64,000 nucleotides of DNA from Bog-473 sp963704355 (GCA_963704355.1 OY969891.1:1860001-1924000), one strand, 5' to 3'; positions 8,693 to 18,245 are shown, numbered from the stretch's first letter. Translations and numbers: made by a program. The notes: generated by a model from the letters alone, not told the origin.

Positions 8693-9136
8693 TTAGTCAG
8701 AATCCTGCCAGCAATCAGCCTCTCGGTTGTAGACGATGCGACCAGATGGAGCAGTCGGTAGCTTGCCTTGCAGTTTGAGGAATGCTGCCGGCGGCAGGTC
8801 CGGATCGATCCGCGCGTCAACGCCCTCCTGGCTGACGTAGACGACGTAGTCGACCGTGTCCCGATGGTGGAATCGATGAAGTAGTTGTTTGAGCTCCGCG
8901 TAAGCGTCATCCACCATCAGCTTGGCGAACTCCGAGAAGGAGACGCCGATGAAGACTCCGAGCAGCATGCCCCCATCAGCAGACGCCGTGAGGGCCAGTG
9001 TCCGCTCCTCCACTGCAACGTCGAAGCCGGCCGCCGCAAAGGACGATCGCACTTCTTCGGCGGAGGGAGCCTCGGTAATGTCTTGTCGAACCCCACCGTC
9101 AGGCGTTGAGTCGGTCACCGTTTCAGCATTGCACAA
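8693..9136 (-). CDS. Unrecognised protein of the defence island
   Basis: A protein of up to 147 residues, acidic, with no transmembrane run. A central segment GMLLGVFIGVSFSEFAKLMV is followed by a helix (YAELKQLLHRFHHRD) and a beta-rich C-terminus (VDYVVYVSQEG, SGRIVYNREADCW). The longest start is TTG 9136. GTG at about 9118 is an alternative. It faces away from the DUF6650-like gene across a 59-bp divergent region. I do not recognise the family. It shares no operon with the helicase genes, but its position inside the island makes a defence role possible. Confidence 0.6.
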   Translation of the reverse strand: MCNAETVTDSTPDGGVRQDITEAPSAEEVRSSFAAAGFDVAVEERTLALTASADGGMLLGVFIGVSFSEFAKLMVDDAYAELKQLLHRFHHRDTVDYVVYVSQEGVDARIDPDLPPAAFLKLQGKLPTAPSGRIVYNREADCWQDSD

Positions 9137-9195
9137 GGCTGTGACCGTAGGACGCTCGACGGAGACGCACCGACATCAGAGGTATCGTCGCTCCT

Positions 9196-9738
9196 GTGCG
9201 CTTCACCGAGGTCGCCCGGCGATTGACAGGGTTCTCGACACCTATCTTCGGCGTCTCCTGGAACCCTGGCCAGGCTGAGGTCGCGACCGCCCGGGCGGTA
9301 CTGGTCTTTTTGGAGGATCGCCGCGTCTTGTTTGCTCCGTGGAACGTGGAGATCCCAGAACACTGCATTGAGTCGGTAATAGAGATCCGGGCCGTTCTGA
9401 CGGATCGCCTCGTTGAACTCGGCGAGCATGACAAGGACATTGCGCCTCATCTTCGGGCTATGCGTGCCGCCTGTCGGAAGTTTATGACCACTGTGTCTGA
9501 GTTGGAAGCCCAAGGTGGCATCCCCGGACCGTGGCAGCCAGGAACGCCGTCCTGGATGTTCAACGATGCGCTTGGTCAGTTCCGGGCTGCGATGGGCATC
9601 CAGATCGGGCAGCTCTCGGCCAAGTACGGGATAGACCTGGAGGACGAAGTTGCCACGATCCTCCCGGCCTGTGACGACGGGAACGACGATGCTGGAGATA
9701 GTCCTGACGGTAGGGGTCGTTTCGGTCGCTGGCGCTGA
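9196..9738 (+). CDS. DUF6650-like protein
   Basis: A 180-residue soluble protein beginning MRFTEVARRLTGFSTPIFGV followed by SWNP, which I associate with the DUF6650 family. A helical middle (VESVIEIRAVL-type helices, HLRAMRAACRKFM) follows. The C-terminus is acidic and Gly-rich (CDDGNDDAGDSPDGRGR). The start is GTG 9196. A TATCGT hexamer ends seven bases before it and no Shine-Dalgarno is visible, so the transcript may be leaderless. The function is unknown. It lies between the DUF499 remnant and the helicase operon on the opposite strand to the helicase. Confidence 0.7.
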   Translation: MRFTEVARRLTGFSTPIFGVSWNPGQAEVATARAVLVFLEDRRVLFAPWNVEIPEHCIESVIEIRAVLTDRLVELGEHDKDIAPHLRAMRAACRKFMTTVSELEAQGGIPGPWQPGTPSWMFNDALGQFRAAMGIQIGQLSAKYGIDLEDEVATILPACDDGNDDAGDSPDGRGRFGRWR

Positions 9739-10054
9739 TCCACCGGAGCTGCTCCTTCACCTCGGGTGGCCTGGGCTGTGCCCTACCGGAACTCCGATAA
9801 TCCACGTCAGGCGGCCGTTGCGTCGTCGAGCGAGAGCACGGCGTTGACGGAGACGTTGACCGATTCGGTCGTAGCTAACGCGTAAGCAGCTGGCGGTAGA
9901 CGGCGTCGCTGATACACCGCTTCAAGGACCGGTCGTAGTTGGCGCGTAAATCGGGCCGAGGATATGAACCGACAACGCGGCTGCGGCAGCAACGAGTCCT
10001 GGCCTACACCCAGCTGAACCCCGTGTATGCAACATCTGACGGGTCTTGTGCGAT
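9739..10054. other. Gene-free stretch with a possible transposase tail
   Basis: No intact gene. On the minus strand, about 9962 to the TAG at 9875 reads LRANYDRSLKRCISDAVYRQ and LLTR. This looks like the tail of a transposase or similar enzyme. Nothing upstream of it in frame supports a longer gene. It is probably a relic of an old insertion downstream of the helicase gene. Confidence 0.3.
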
Positions 10055-13000
10055 CTAGGCACGAGTGGCGTGGTGCTTCGGGGGTCGCAGGTCGATCCGC
10101 AGGTGGGCGAGGCGCTCGTCATCGTCGGCGTATCCCTGCTGGTCGAGGATGGTCACCAGGTCCTCTTGGCGAGGCTGGCCGAAAGCGAGTCGATAGAGAG
10201 CTCGCTGTACCTTGAGGCGGAATTCCCGCTGCTGATCCTTGCTGAGGGGGAATGACGGGATCCACCGTTCGATCTTGGAGTCGCCTGGATAGGTCCACCA
10301 CGGCCAAAGGTCATTCATGTCGGGCTGGCGACGCAGTTCGGCGGCAGCAAAAGCGGCAATCCACGGATCAGCAGCTGGGGAGCGCAGCGCCTCCTCGCGG
10401 TGCGCGGGACCGACATTCTTGCGGACGGCGTGGCCCTTGAAGCGATGGACTCGGCCTTCGCGCTGTTCGAAGTCAGCGGGGTTGGCGGGCAGGTTCCAGT
10501 GGACAAGCGAATGGCACCACCAGTGGAGATCTATTCCTTCTTGGCCGATGGACGTTGACGCAAGGACCAGGGGCCAGAACGGCGAGTTGAAGGCGGCCTG
10601 GACGACGGACATGCGCTCGACCGACTTCTCGTCGGTCTTTAGGGTGCCCTTGGCGGACCCGTAGCGAAGCGCGAAGCGGGCGTTGAAGCGCAGAGGTGTT
10701 TCGGGACGGGAGGGGTCGAATCCTTGGAGTACAGCGCCACGTAGGGCAATCGCCGAACGCACGTCGGCGGCCAACGCGAGAAGGGCATTGTCGTTGACGG
10801 GATTCTGATTGCCGATGAGGTGGTGGAGGTACTCGTCGAAGACGGCCTGCAAGTTGCCCCCATGGCAGTACTCCAACACGACCTGCCAGTACGCGAGTTC
10901 CGATCCCTGGCTGTCAAGCAACGCCATTACTTCCGGTCGATTGAAGAGCGACCGGAAGCCGGCGCCAATGACCGATGCGGCCCGTCGAATACCATCGTCG
11001 GTTAGGGCAGGGATGCCAGCGGTAACGCGGCGCAATGCGCGCCATGCGACGTTGGCGGGTCCGGCGACGCCCACCAGGGCGACCCAGCGATTGAGATCTG
11101 GCGGGTGCGCGCCGAGGTCGATCTCATCTAGCGCCGCTTGGTTTGCGGCGTCGAGGTGGGTCGCGAGGCCGCGGTCCTCAGAAGTCTCGCTCTCGCTTAT
11201 ATCTTCGAAGAGTTCGGAGTGCTGACCGTTGGCATCGATGGCGAAAGGGGCGGCCCAGAACCAGGTATCGCGGCTCAGTGACGAACTTGCGCGACGGGCG
11301 ACCCCGACGTGCGAAGCGACCCGCGCCTCGGCGTACGCGAGGGCGCTCTCGGCAGGGAGGACCTCGCCAGGCGTCTGGCGTGCGAACTCCAATGGATCGG
11401 TGAGTTCCGCGAGCCCTGGCGTGGGCAGGAACAGGGCGAGTGCGGTCATGCCCGCAGGCCGACCGTCCTCCATGCGGTATGCGAGGCGGGGTCGGGTGGG
11501 GCCATCCCCTTCGACGGCGGCCTGCATGCGGTGGGTGGCGGTCCAGCTCAGGAGGGAGGCGATAGCGGTCGGAGCAGCGGCCCAGCTGGAGAAAATGAGG
11601 CGCTTGGTCGCCGTGGCGGGATCGATCTCGGCGTAGGGACCGCCGGGCTCGTGGTACGGCATCGAAGGCGGGAGCCAGAGCAGTCGCCACAGTCCACGAT
11701 CGACGGTCTCGATCATGAGCTGGCGCAGGCGGGCGTTGCCGGGTTCAATCTCGCCGCTGCCACGAAGGTCGGAGCGGCGAATGACTTGGGCATTAGTCAG
11801 GAGCGCCCGGCGGCTCCAGGGGTCCAGGTCGTGCTGACGAAACTTCTCAGAGAGCTGATAGCCGTCCATGAAGTTCAGGAAGTACGGCGCCGACTTCCAG
11901 TACTCGACGGACAATGCCCCGCCGACCTCGTCTGCGATGCTCTTCAAGGCGACGAAGCCGAGCAGGTCGTCGGCGGTCGGTGGCGCGGGCTGGTCGGTTC
12001 GTTCGATGAGCATGTCGGCCGTTCCCGACACCGGGCGCTCGGTCCGGCACATGACCTTGCGCAGCAACTTCTCGACCTCGTCCTTGGCTGTCTGCGGGTC
12101 TCCGCCGGTCACGACCAGGCGTCGGAAGTCGGCGAGCGCGGCCTTGAGACGCCGCGTGGTTCCCTCGTCGCGTGGTTGTTCCAGGAAGTCGACGGTGCCG
12201 ATGAAGTCGGAGTAGTGATCGTCGCCGGTTAGCTCTCGCTCTTCTGCGAGGGTGAACATCTTGTACGGCGTCGCCGAGAGCAGAAGGACCTTGACGTGCT
12301 CGGCTGTGAAGAGGTCGTGGGCCAGCTCGCTGACCTCGCGCTCAGCATCGGCCTCCGGCCGTTCGAGGAGATGCTTGAACCGTTGGAACTCGTCGAGGAT
12401 GACGAGGTCGGGTTCGAGGCAGTCGACGCTGATCTTGGCGAGTTCGCGACGGAGGGCACCGACGATGACGAGCCGCCGCCGATTCTGCTCGGCGTTGAGC
12501 TGCGAGCGCCCGTACAGCTCATCGATCAGTTCTCGGAGGTCGGCGATGACCGGCGACCGGCGGATCGCAGTCCGGAACTTCCTCGTCACCATTGCGTCGG
12601 GGAGAGCTTCAGGGTCATCGAGACCAGTGCAGATCGCCTCCCATCGCTGCTCGTTGACGTCCATTCGGAGGATGCGCTGTAGGGCGTTCCGCTGGGCACG
12701 AGTGCCCTCCATTACTGGCTCAAGCAGCCAGTTAAGGAGGGCGCGCTCTTCGACGCGTCCGCTGCGATGGCCCTTGTCGAACGAAGTACCGGGCGTGAAC
12801 GCGACGAGATTAACCGTCTTACTGCCATCGGGCATTGTCCGGTTGAGGTCGCGCAGTTGGGTTGCGAGCATGGTGATGCGCGTTGACAGCGGTTTCGCGC
12901 CGTCGCCACGCACATCGAGCTTGGCGATGTTCTGGCGAGCGATGTCTGCGTTCGAGCAGATGTAAATGATGTCGATGCGGTCGACACTGTCGTCATGCTG

Positions 13001-13189
13001 CAGCCGTGCGATGGCACCAGCGATGACGTGACGGGCCACCAAGGTCTTGCCCATGCCGACCTCGTCGGCGACCAAGAACCGGTCGGTGGCTTCGTTGTCG
13101 TCGTACAGGCGGCGGAGAACGTACTCGGCGGTGTCGACCTGGAAGTCTTTCAGCGTCGCGAATGCGGTGTCGGCGGACTGTTTGTTCAT
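10055..13189 (-). CDS. Large SNF2/DEAD-like helicase of a defence operon
   Basis: A 1,044-residue superfamily-2 DNA translocase or helicase. Domain 1 has a Walker A-like ADEVGMGKT (41-49), the Walker B variant LVILDEFQRF (a DEFQ box in place of DEAH), and motif III LLLSATPYK. A long insertion of about 550 residues follows. Domain 2 has STSIGQEGIDL and the arginine-finger motif FEQREGRVHRFKG. The start ATG 13189 overlaps the stop of the PLD gene by 4 bp. It is the last gene of the DUF6361-PLD-helicase operon. Helicases of this type are the motor of DISARM-related defence loci. Action on invading DNA is inferred from context. Confidence 0.9.
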   Translation of the reverse strand: MNKQSADTAFATLKDFQVDTAEYVLRRLYDDNEATDRFLVADEVGMGKTLVARHVIAGAIARLQHDDSVDRIDIIYICSNADIARQNIAKLDVRGDGAKPLSTRITMLATQLRDLNRTMPDGSKTVNLVAFTPGTSFDKGHRSGRVEERALLNWLLEPVMEGTRAQRNALQRILRMDVNEQRWEAICTGLDDPEALPDAMVTRKFRTAIRRSPVIADLRELIDELYGRSQLNAEQNRRRLVIVGALRRELAKISVDCLEPDLVILDEFQRFKHLLERPEADAEREVSELAHDLFTAEHVKVLLLSATPYKMFTLAEERELTGDDHYSDFIGTVDFLEQPRDEGTTRRLKAALADFRRLVVTGGDPQTAKDEVEKLLRKVMCRTERPVSGTADMLIERTDQPAPPTADDLLGFVALKSIADEVGGALSVEYWKSAPYFLNFMDGYQLSEKFRQHDLDPWSRRALLTNAQVIRRSDLRGSGEIEPGNARLRQLMIETVDRGLWRLLWLPPSMPYHEPGGPYAEIDPATATKRLIFSSWAAAPTAIASLLSWTATHRMQAAVEGDGPTRPRLAYRMEDGRPAGMTALALFLPTPGLAELTDPLEFARQTPGEVLPAESALAYAEARVASHVGVARRASSSLSRDTWFWAAPFAIDANGQHSELFEDISESETSEDRGLATHLDAANQAALDEIDLGAHPPDLNRWVALVGVAGPANVAWRALRRVTAGIPALTDDGIRRAASVIGAGFRSLFNRPEVMALLDSQGSELAYWQVVLEYCHGGNLQAVFDEYLHHLIGNQNPVNDNALLALAADVRSAIALRGAVLQGFDPSRPETPLRFNARFALRYGSAKGTLKTDEKSVERMSVVQAAFNSPFWPLVLASTSIGQEGIDLHWWCHSLVHWNLPANPADFEQREGRVHRFKGHAVRKNVGPAHREEALRSPAADPWIAAFAAAELRRQPDMNDLWPWWTYPGDSKIERWIPSFPLSKDQQREFRLKVQRALYRLAFGQPRQEDLVTILDQQGYADDDERLAHLRIDLRPPKHHATRA

Positions 13190-15009
13190 TGCTGGGACCG
13201 GAGTCTTGATCGAGCATCGACGACCGAAGGCCAGAATGCGTCCCAGCCGTCGGGCAGAACCTTCCTGCCCTGTTCGGTCGCCGTCAGTCGCTTGACGAGT
13301 CGATCGATGTCGTCGATCGTGCCGGGCGATGTGGCCAATGCGGTGAGAACGGCCTCCAAGACGCCAGCACCTCCGTCGCCCATCCCGAATGCACCGAAGG
13401 TTCCGGCGCCCTGGCTTTCAGGGAACCAGCCCTCACGGCCGGCGAGCTGGAGCAGGAGCAGGATGAAACGAAGGAACTCGCTGGTAGTGCCGATGCGGCG
13501 GGCGAGGACTCGATCGAGTCGGTCGGCTGGATCGCCGACAAGGCGGGCTAGCACGACCGAACTGACCTCGACTCGGCCCGATCCCCTGCCGGAGGCAAGG
13601 CGCATGACGAGGAAGGGTGTGATCTCCTCGACCTCAGAGAGCTGCCAGCGATGGTCGAGGCGCACCCCAAACGACGGTCGGTGAAGTTGGCCTGTGATGG
13701 TCAGAAGCTCGACCGTCAGTTCGGTGTCCGCGGGGAGGCCGTCCGCGGCACGCAGCGACTCGTCAGAGCGAACCCAGAGCATCGGGTGCTCGCGTTCTCC
13801 TTCAACGGTGGCGGTGTACGTGAGGGCGCTCAGCTCTCGCAGCGCGTTCTCGAATGTGCGGCGAAGCTCGTCGTCGGGAGGTTCCTCGACGACGTCGCCG
13901 AGCGTGTGCGGTAAGAGGATACGACCGAATCCGGTCGACTCGCCGATGGTGGCTTCGACGCCATAGGTGCCGACCCTGCCGACAATTTCGACGAGCAGCT
14001 CATCGTTCCCGCCCCAGGCCGCATCGGTGGTGTTCGCCGAACCGAGGAAGACGTGGGCTTCTTTGTTGCGTTCGACGATGTAGAGCTTGGCGTGGAGGCC
14101 GGAAAGGGACCACCGGAGCCCGGCCTCGTCGGAGTCCGGATCGGGGATGGCGGCGGTCTCGTCGAGCACACGGAGGTCGGCGTGTTGTTCGAGCCAGTCC
14201 CGCCAGTCGTCTCCGAGAGCGTTGAGTTCCTCGGCCCGTGAGAGTAGGACGCACTCGCCGGCTCCGTCCGGCCACGTGGCATCGAGGCCTGCGTTGTTCA
14301 GGAAGGGCGACACGACGAGGCGGCGGTACCCGTCCATGTTCGGAGCGGTTGCACGGCCAGGTCCGAAGACGTGGAAGGCGAGCCAGTCCTTGCTGGGGAC
14401 AACGTTGTCGGGGCGCTCCCATTCGACATAGCGCACACCTTGGGCCAGTTCATCGATGGCAGCCCGGCGATCGGCTGGCACACCAGCGGGCACACGCCCA
14501 GCCAGTGACGTCAAGAGATCTGCGATGGGTCGATTCACAGCGTGGCGCTGGAGGGTTCGGCGGCCCTCCAAGCTGACCACCACATCCCATGCCCGATCGT
14601 GGGTGAGGTTGCGGGAGCCGCAGACGAGGCGATAACGCTCCTCGCCCTCGTCATTGGCGAACCGAAGCACCCAGAACTTGGGGTGGAAGAGGTGACCAGG
14701 CCGCGGTGCCTTCACCTGATGGACCATGGGTTCGAGGAAGGCCAGGAGATCGTTGCGCTGGGAGGGCACCGACACGTGCCCGGCCTGGCAGAAGACGTCG
14801 ATGCGGTCGGAGTAGTTGCGGATCGCCTGCAGGATGCTGAGGGGGTCGGTCGACGAGCTGAGGTCGGCGCCAGCAAGTCCCAACGGCACGGGTAGGAGTG
14901 CCGTGAGGTGCAGAGTGAACGTTGTGGCAACGGCACGCTCGAGCCGGAACCCAGCATCCGGCGGCGCCAGGAGATCGACCAAAAGGGTGCGGTCGTCAGG
15001 CGACAGCAT
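13186..15009 (-). CDS. Phospholipase D-family protein, probable nuclease of the defence operon
   Basis: About 607 residues from ATG 15009 (MLSPDDRTLL). ATG 15033 gives eight more residues but has no ribosome site. There are two PLD half-sites. The first is HPK at 109-111 with GSRNLT at 131, the second HAK at 306-308 with GSANTT at 323. Both lack the aspartate of a full HKD, the second having Glu in its place (HAKLYIVE). Defence-associated PLD proteins are usually nucleases, not lipases. The gene overlaps DUF6361 by 14 bp and the helicase by 4 bp, so all three are probably made together. Whether the degenerate HKD sites are active is open. Confidence 0.88.
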   Translation of the reverse strand: MLSPDDRTLLVDLLAPPDAGFRLERAVATTFTLHLTALLPVPLGLAGADLSSSTDPLSILQAIRNYSDRIDVFCQAGHVSVPSQRNDLLAFLEPMVHQVKAPRPGHLFHPKFWVLRFANDEGEERYRLVCGSRNLTHDRAWDVVVSLEGRRTLQRHAVNRPIADLLTSLAGRVPAGVPADRRAAIDELAQGVRYVEWERPDNVVPSKDWLAFHVFGPGRATAPNMDGYRRLVVSPFLNNAGLDATWPDGAGECVLLSRAEELNALGDDWRDWLEQHADLRVLDETAAIPDPDSDEAGLRWSLSGLHAKLYIVERNKEAHVFLGSANTTDAAWGGNDELLVEIVGRVGTYGVEATIGESTGFGRILLPHTLGDVVEEPPDDELRRTFENALRELSALTYTATVEGEREHPMLWVRSDESLRAADGLPADTELTVELLTITGQLHRPSFGVRLDHRWQLSEVEEITPFLVMRLASGRGSGRVEVSSVVLARLVGDPADRLDRVLARRIGTTSEFLRFILLLLQLAGREGWFPESQGAGTFGAFGMGDGGAGVLEAVLTALATSPGTIDDIDRLVKRLTATEQGRKVLPDGWDAFWPSVVDARSRLRSQQ

Positions 15010-16255
15010 GCTCGCCCCCGGATTGGGGTTCATTGAGGCCGACGGCGATATCGGTCAGCATCCGCTGGACCTGCGGCCAGCGGAACACGAGCGGCCGGGT
15101 TCCTGCGTCGCCTCTCCACTCGCGGAGGCGCTTCTTATTCGCAAGACGAGCCTGGCCGCGTTTGTGCTCAATCTCTCTGTTCCGGATGAGGTCACGAGCA
15201 TCCGGAGAAGTGGCGAGCTGGCGGAGATCCTCCACGATCAGGTTCGCCCACCCGTCGAGGAAGCTGCGCGTGTCACGCGGGATGCGCAGTCTGTGATCGA
15301 GGACGCAGTCCAAGAAGTCACTGGTTCGGGCGGCCCAATCGGCAAGTCGGATCCGGGTAGCAGTAGCTGTCCACTCGTCGAGGCGGAGGCGGTAGTTGTC
15401 GACCGAGGTGCCGTCGGTCGGTTCGAGGTCCGTATCCAGCCGCTCCTCGGCGAGCATCAGGTTGTAGAGGAGAGCGGCGCCCTGCGTGGCGCAGGAAAAC
15501 TGCTGGGCGTGTCGGACCAGCTCGGCGATGGGCGGCGGCGTGTCGGAAGGCAGTGCCGCATCCCACATGGCGTCGGCGACAACGAGGGGTTCGCCACGAC
15601 GGAGGTCACGGATGTAGGCGGTGAGCAGGCTGGCGGGCTGGTCCGGACGGTCGGACGAGATGATCCGCTCGCACAGCCATTCGGCCTCCTCGCGGGTCAG
15701 GTCGAATGTGGCGACCTTGAACCGGAAGAGGTCGGTTGGAGGGTCGGGGATGTCGCGCTGCCAGAACGAGGGGATGCGGTCGCCGATCTCGTCTTCGCTG
15801 TCCAGGGCGGCGAGACCCCGTGCGACGTGGCGACCGTATTGGCGGATGGTCAGCGACGGCGACAGGAAGATGCCGTAGCGGATCAGTCCACCCCAGAAGA
15901 TGGCCGATGGGAGGGTCCGGACGTCCTTCCCGCGCTGGACGCCGATCAGCCCGTCGGTGTCCCCGCCGGCCCGTAAGGCCTCGATGAGGCTGCGCTCCAT
16001 GTCGGTGGCTTTGGCGACGAGCTGTTGGGGGTGCCGCTGCTCTGCCCGGCGGAAGAGCCAGGGTACGAAGAGGAAGTAGCGAGCGCGGGTCTGGATGACC
16101 GAAGTGCCCGGGAACAGGGAGTTGCTGATCGAGTCCCGGACGGTGCCGATGCCCAGGTCGTCGACGGTGTCCGTGTCCTCGAAGAGCCGGAGCATTTCCC
16201 GAACTCTTCGCTGGTCTTCCTCTGAGTGATCCAACCAGCTGATCGTCGATCCCAC
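14996..16255 (-). CDS. DUF6361 family protein, first gene of the defence operon
   Basis: About 419 residues. It starts ISWLDHSEEDQRRV and continues IGTVRDSISNSLFPGTSVIQ and TRARYFLFVPW, the N-terminal hallmark of DUF6361. GTG 16255 is preferred because GGAAGG lies seven bases upstream. ATG 16270 is possible but lacks a site. The C-terminus is Arg/Lys-rich (ANKKRLREW). It has no enzymatic motif and no membrane span. Members are typically encoded directly before PLD and helicase genes, as here. The molecular role is unknown. A scaffold or DNA-recognition part of the complex is my inference. Confidence 0.85.
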   Translation of the reverse strand: MGSTISWLDHSEEDQRRVREMLRLFEDTDTVDDLGIGTVRDSISNSLFPGTSVIQTRARYFLFVPWLFRRAEQRHPQQLVAKATDMERSLIEALRAGGDTDGLIGVQRGKDVRTLPSAIFWGGLIRYGIFLSPSLTIRQYGRHVARGLAALDSEDEIGDRIPSFWQRDIPDPPTDLFRFKVATFDLTREEAEWLCERIISSDRPDQPASLLTAYIRDLRRGEPLVVADAMWDAALPSDTPPPIAELVRHAQQFSCATQGAALLYNLMLAEERLDTDLEPTDGTSVDNYRLRLDEWTATATRIRLADWAARTSDFLDCVLDHRLRIPRDTRSFLDGWANLIVEDLRQLATSPDARDLIRNREIEHKRGQARLANKKRLREWRGDAGTRPLVFRWPQVQRMLTDIAVGLNEPQSGGEHAVA

Positions 16256-16490
16256 GCCGCGGCCTTCCATGTCCGAGCGGGCCGTTCTGGCGCTCCTCTA
16301 TGGCCAAAGATACCTCCCGGCTGGCCACAGGGACTGCGTTCTCGGCCCGGGCGTGTTCGCTCATGTCAAACCCTCAATCAGGGCGTTCAAGCGACCAAGG
16401 TCCTGGACTCGCGAAGACGGACCGCGACCAACTAATAGGTCCCGCTGAGGTTCGGTAGCCAAACGCCTCCGGGCGCTCACACTCCGTAGT

Positions 16491-17468
16491 TCAACGTGAG
16501 GAGCCCGATAAGTCCGCGGCTGACACCGCCGGATTGATCCGCATCAGAAAGTCGGGCATGTCGTTCCACCCGTCGAGCCAGATCGTATTGACGTCCAGTG
16601 ACCGCAAATATCGGTCCTTTACAGGATTGCGACGGCCCTGCACGGCGTATGAGGTAGGGACATTCATGCCATAGACCAAGCGAATGTCGTCGTGTAGGAG
16701 GTTGAAGTTTGGATCGCTGAGGCTAAATCCGACGAAGAGGAAAGAGGTCTCTGCCATCTCGCCACGGAGAAAGCCGAGCATCTCTTTGCGGTCGATACGG
16801 GCTTGCGCATAGTCCGAGCGGGTGAGAACGATCGAGTCAGGTTGGTCGATCGACCCGTGAAGCTTGACGAGATGTCGGTCTGTCCGCTCCGTTCGTCGCG
16901 CCTTGAACTGCTCTTCTGAGATAGTGACTCGGAGTTGTTGGCCTGCCTCGTGGTAAGCAGCTTCGATGAGCTCGTCAAAGTTCGTCGTGAACAAGAGTGG
17001 CAGATCGAGGCGGACAAGGGCGGCGTGGCTTGGCGTGGTGCGGATAAATGGTTGTCGGCCTGCGTCGAATTGGGACAGCAAGAACTCGCGATAGTTGGCC
17101 TCACCTACCGTCTGGCGGAATAGTTGAGCACAGTCGAGAGGCCCCTCCTCGATGAAAAAAGATCGGAGCGAAGCGTGCTCCTCAGTACTGCAACGGATCA
17201 TGATCTCCCTGCACATTCGATTGACTAACCACGGCCATGAAGGCAGAGGTAGGCCATCGTCGTCCGGGGCGAGGTCGATGTGCGGGAAGTCATGAGGCCA
17301 CCAGCGGTCGTAGTGGTCGTAGTCGAATGTGGCCCGGCCGTTGATTCGGGCCGCCCCGAATGACAGCCCGGCCCCCAGGAACACGAGCAGCCGGCCTTGT
17401 CCGGCGACTACATTGCGCAGACGGTCCACGAGTTGTGCGTTCGCCGGATCGTGATGCCAAGCCGTCAT
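16491..17468 (-). CDS. SIR2-family NADase-like defence protein
   Basis: A 325-residue SIR2-like domain protein with NAD-site motifs GAGLS (32-36), TTNFDEL (161-167) and LHGS (203-206), plus GFSLSDPN near 247. This matches SIR2_2-type prokaryotic immune effectors, which deplete NAD+ and arrest infected cells. There is no zinc-finger module as in deacetylase sirtuins, so deacetylation is unlikely. It is a single-domain protein without an obvious sensor domain, so the trigger may be supplied by a neighbour. It is transcribed with the same polarity as the helicase operon, about 235 bp upstream of it, and probably has its own promoter. Confidence 0.88.
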   Translation of the reverse strand: MTAWHHDPANAQLVDRLRNVVAGQGRLLVFLGAGLSFGAARINGRATFDYDHYDRWWPHDFPHIDLAPDDDGLPLPSWPWLVNRMCREIMIRCSTEEHASLRSFFIEEGPLDCAQLFRQTVGEANYREFLLSQFDAGRQPFIRTTPSHAALVRLDLPLLFTTNFDELIEAAYHEAGQQLRVTISEEQFKARRTERTDRHLVKLHGSIDQPDSIVLTRSDYAQARIDRKEMLGFLRGEMAETSFLFVGFSLSDPNFNLLHDDIRLVYGMNVPTSYAVQGRRNPVKDRYLRSLDVNTIWLDGWNDMPDFLMRINPAVSAADLSGSSR

Positions 17469-17555
17469 GTGGGCCAGTGTCCCACAGGCGATCTCCTTAC
17501 GGCACCCAGAGGTTGGCTCACTGAATCCGGTAGCTGGAAAGATTCGGCCAATGGT

Positions 17556-18245
17556 TCAATCCGGGTCGAGAGCCAGCTCTACCTGAGTTAGGTATCCGTC
17601 GTCGTGGACACCGAACAGGACGAATCGGGTCGTCTCATTGCCCGGCCATCCGGCAGCTCGGATCCCGGCGACGGCTTCAACGACGTCCTCGGCCCGCACA
17701 GTGCGGAGTGGCTCAGCGACCCGTTCGGGGCGGGCAACCACAGCGACTGTTCCGCCATCGCCGCGCTCGATCTCCCCAATCGGGAAGCTCGGAGTGACAA
17801 GGAGGTCGGACCGCGTCCGACCCCCGAGGAAGATGTCGATTGAGACCGCGTCGAAGGCATCCCATGGGCGAACGGTAACGAGTGGGCGGACGGCCGCCCG
17901 TTCCACCCAGTTCGCACGGAGTTCATCCGTCGGGATGCTGATCCGCATTGCGTGTTGCCAACCCGGCGCGACTTCGCCCGGATTCCGTAGCACGCCCACG
18001 TACCGCGGTTCGTCCGGTGGCCGTTCGTCGCCGGACGGGGTGAGAGCGAAGTGCCACTCGCCGGGCATGCCAGCGTGGAAGGTGGCATGAACCCAGCCGC
18101 CCGCCTCACGGTGCGACACCACGACATCGCCGTTCGACCGTGAGGAGCGGACGGTCCACGACGACCCGTACCGACCCTGGTCGTCGGCCACACGGAACCT
18201 CAACTGCTCTCCGGCGGGCTTTGGTGCGGACACGGCGATTGTCAT
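17556..18245 (-). CDS. Conserved hypothetical protein, beta-rich
   Basis: A 229-residue protein from ATG 18245. The N-terminal half has a Trp-rich beta pattern (WTVRSSRSNGDVVVSHREAG, WVHATFHAGMPGEWHFALTP), as in actinobacterial proteins that respond to or coat something unknown. The C-terminal half ends FVLFGVHDDGYLTQVELALD. No signal peptide, membrane span or catalytic motif is visible. No Shine-Dalgarno precedes the ATG. It lies 58 bp downstream of the 412-residue gene, so the two may be co-transcribed. Function unknown. Confidence 0.72.
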   Translation of the reverse strand: MTIAVSAPKPAGEQLRFRVADDQGRYGSSWTVRSSRSNGDVVVSHREAGGWVHATFHAGMPGEWHFALTPSGDERPPDEPRYVGVLRNPGEVAPGWQHAMRISIPTDELRANWVERAAVRPLVTVRPWDAFDAVSIDIFLGGRTRSDLLVTPSFPIGEIERGDGGTVAVVARPERVAEPLRTVRAEDVVEAVAGIRAAGWPGNETTRFVLFGVHDDGYLTQVELALDPD

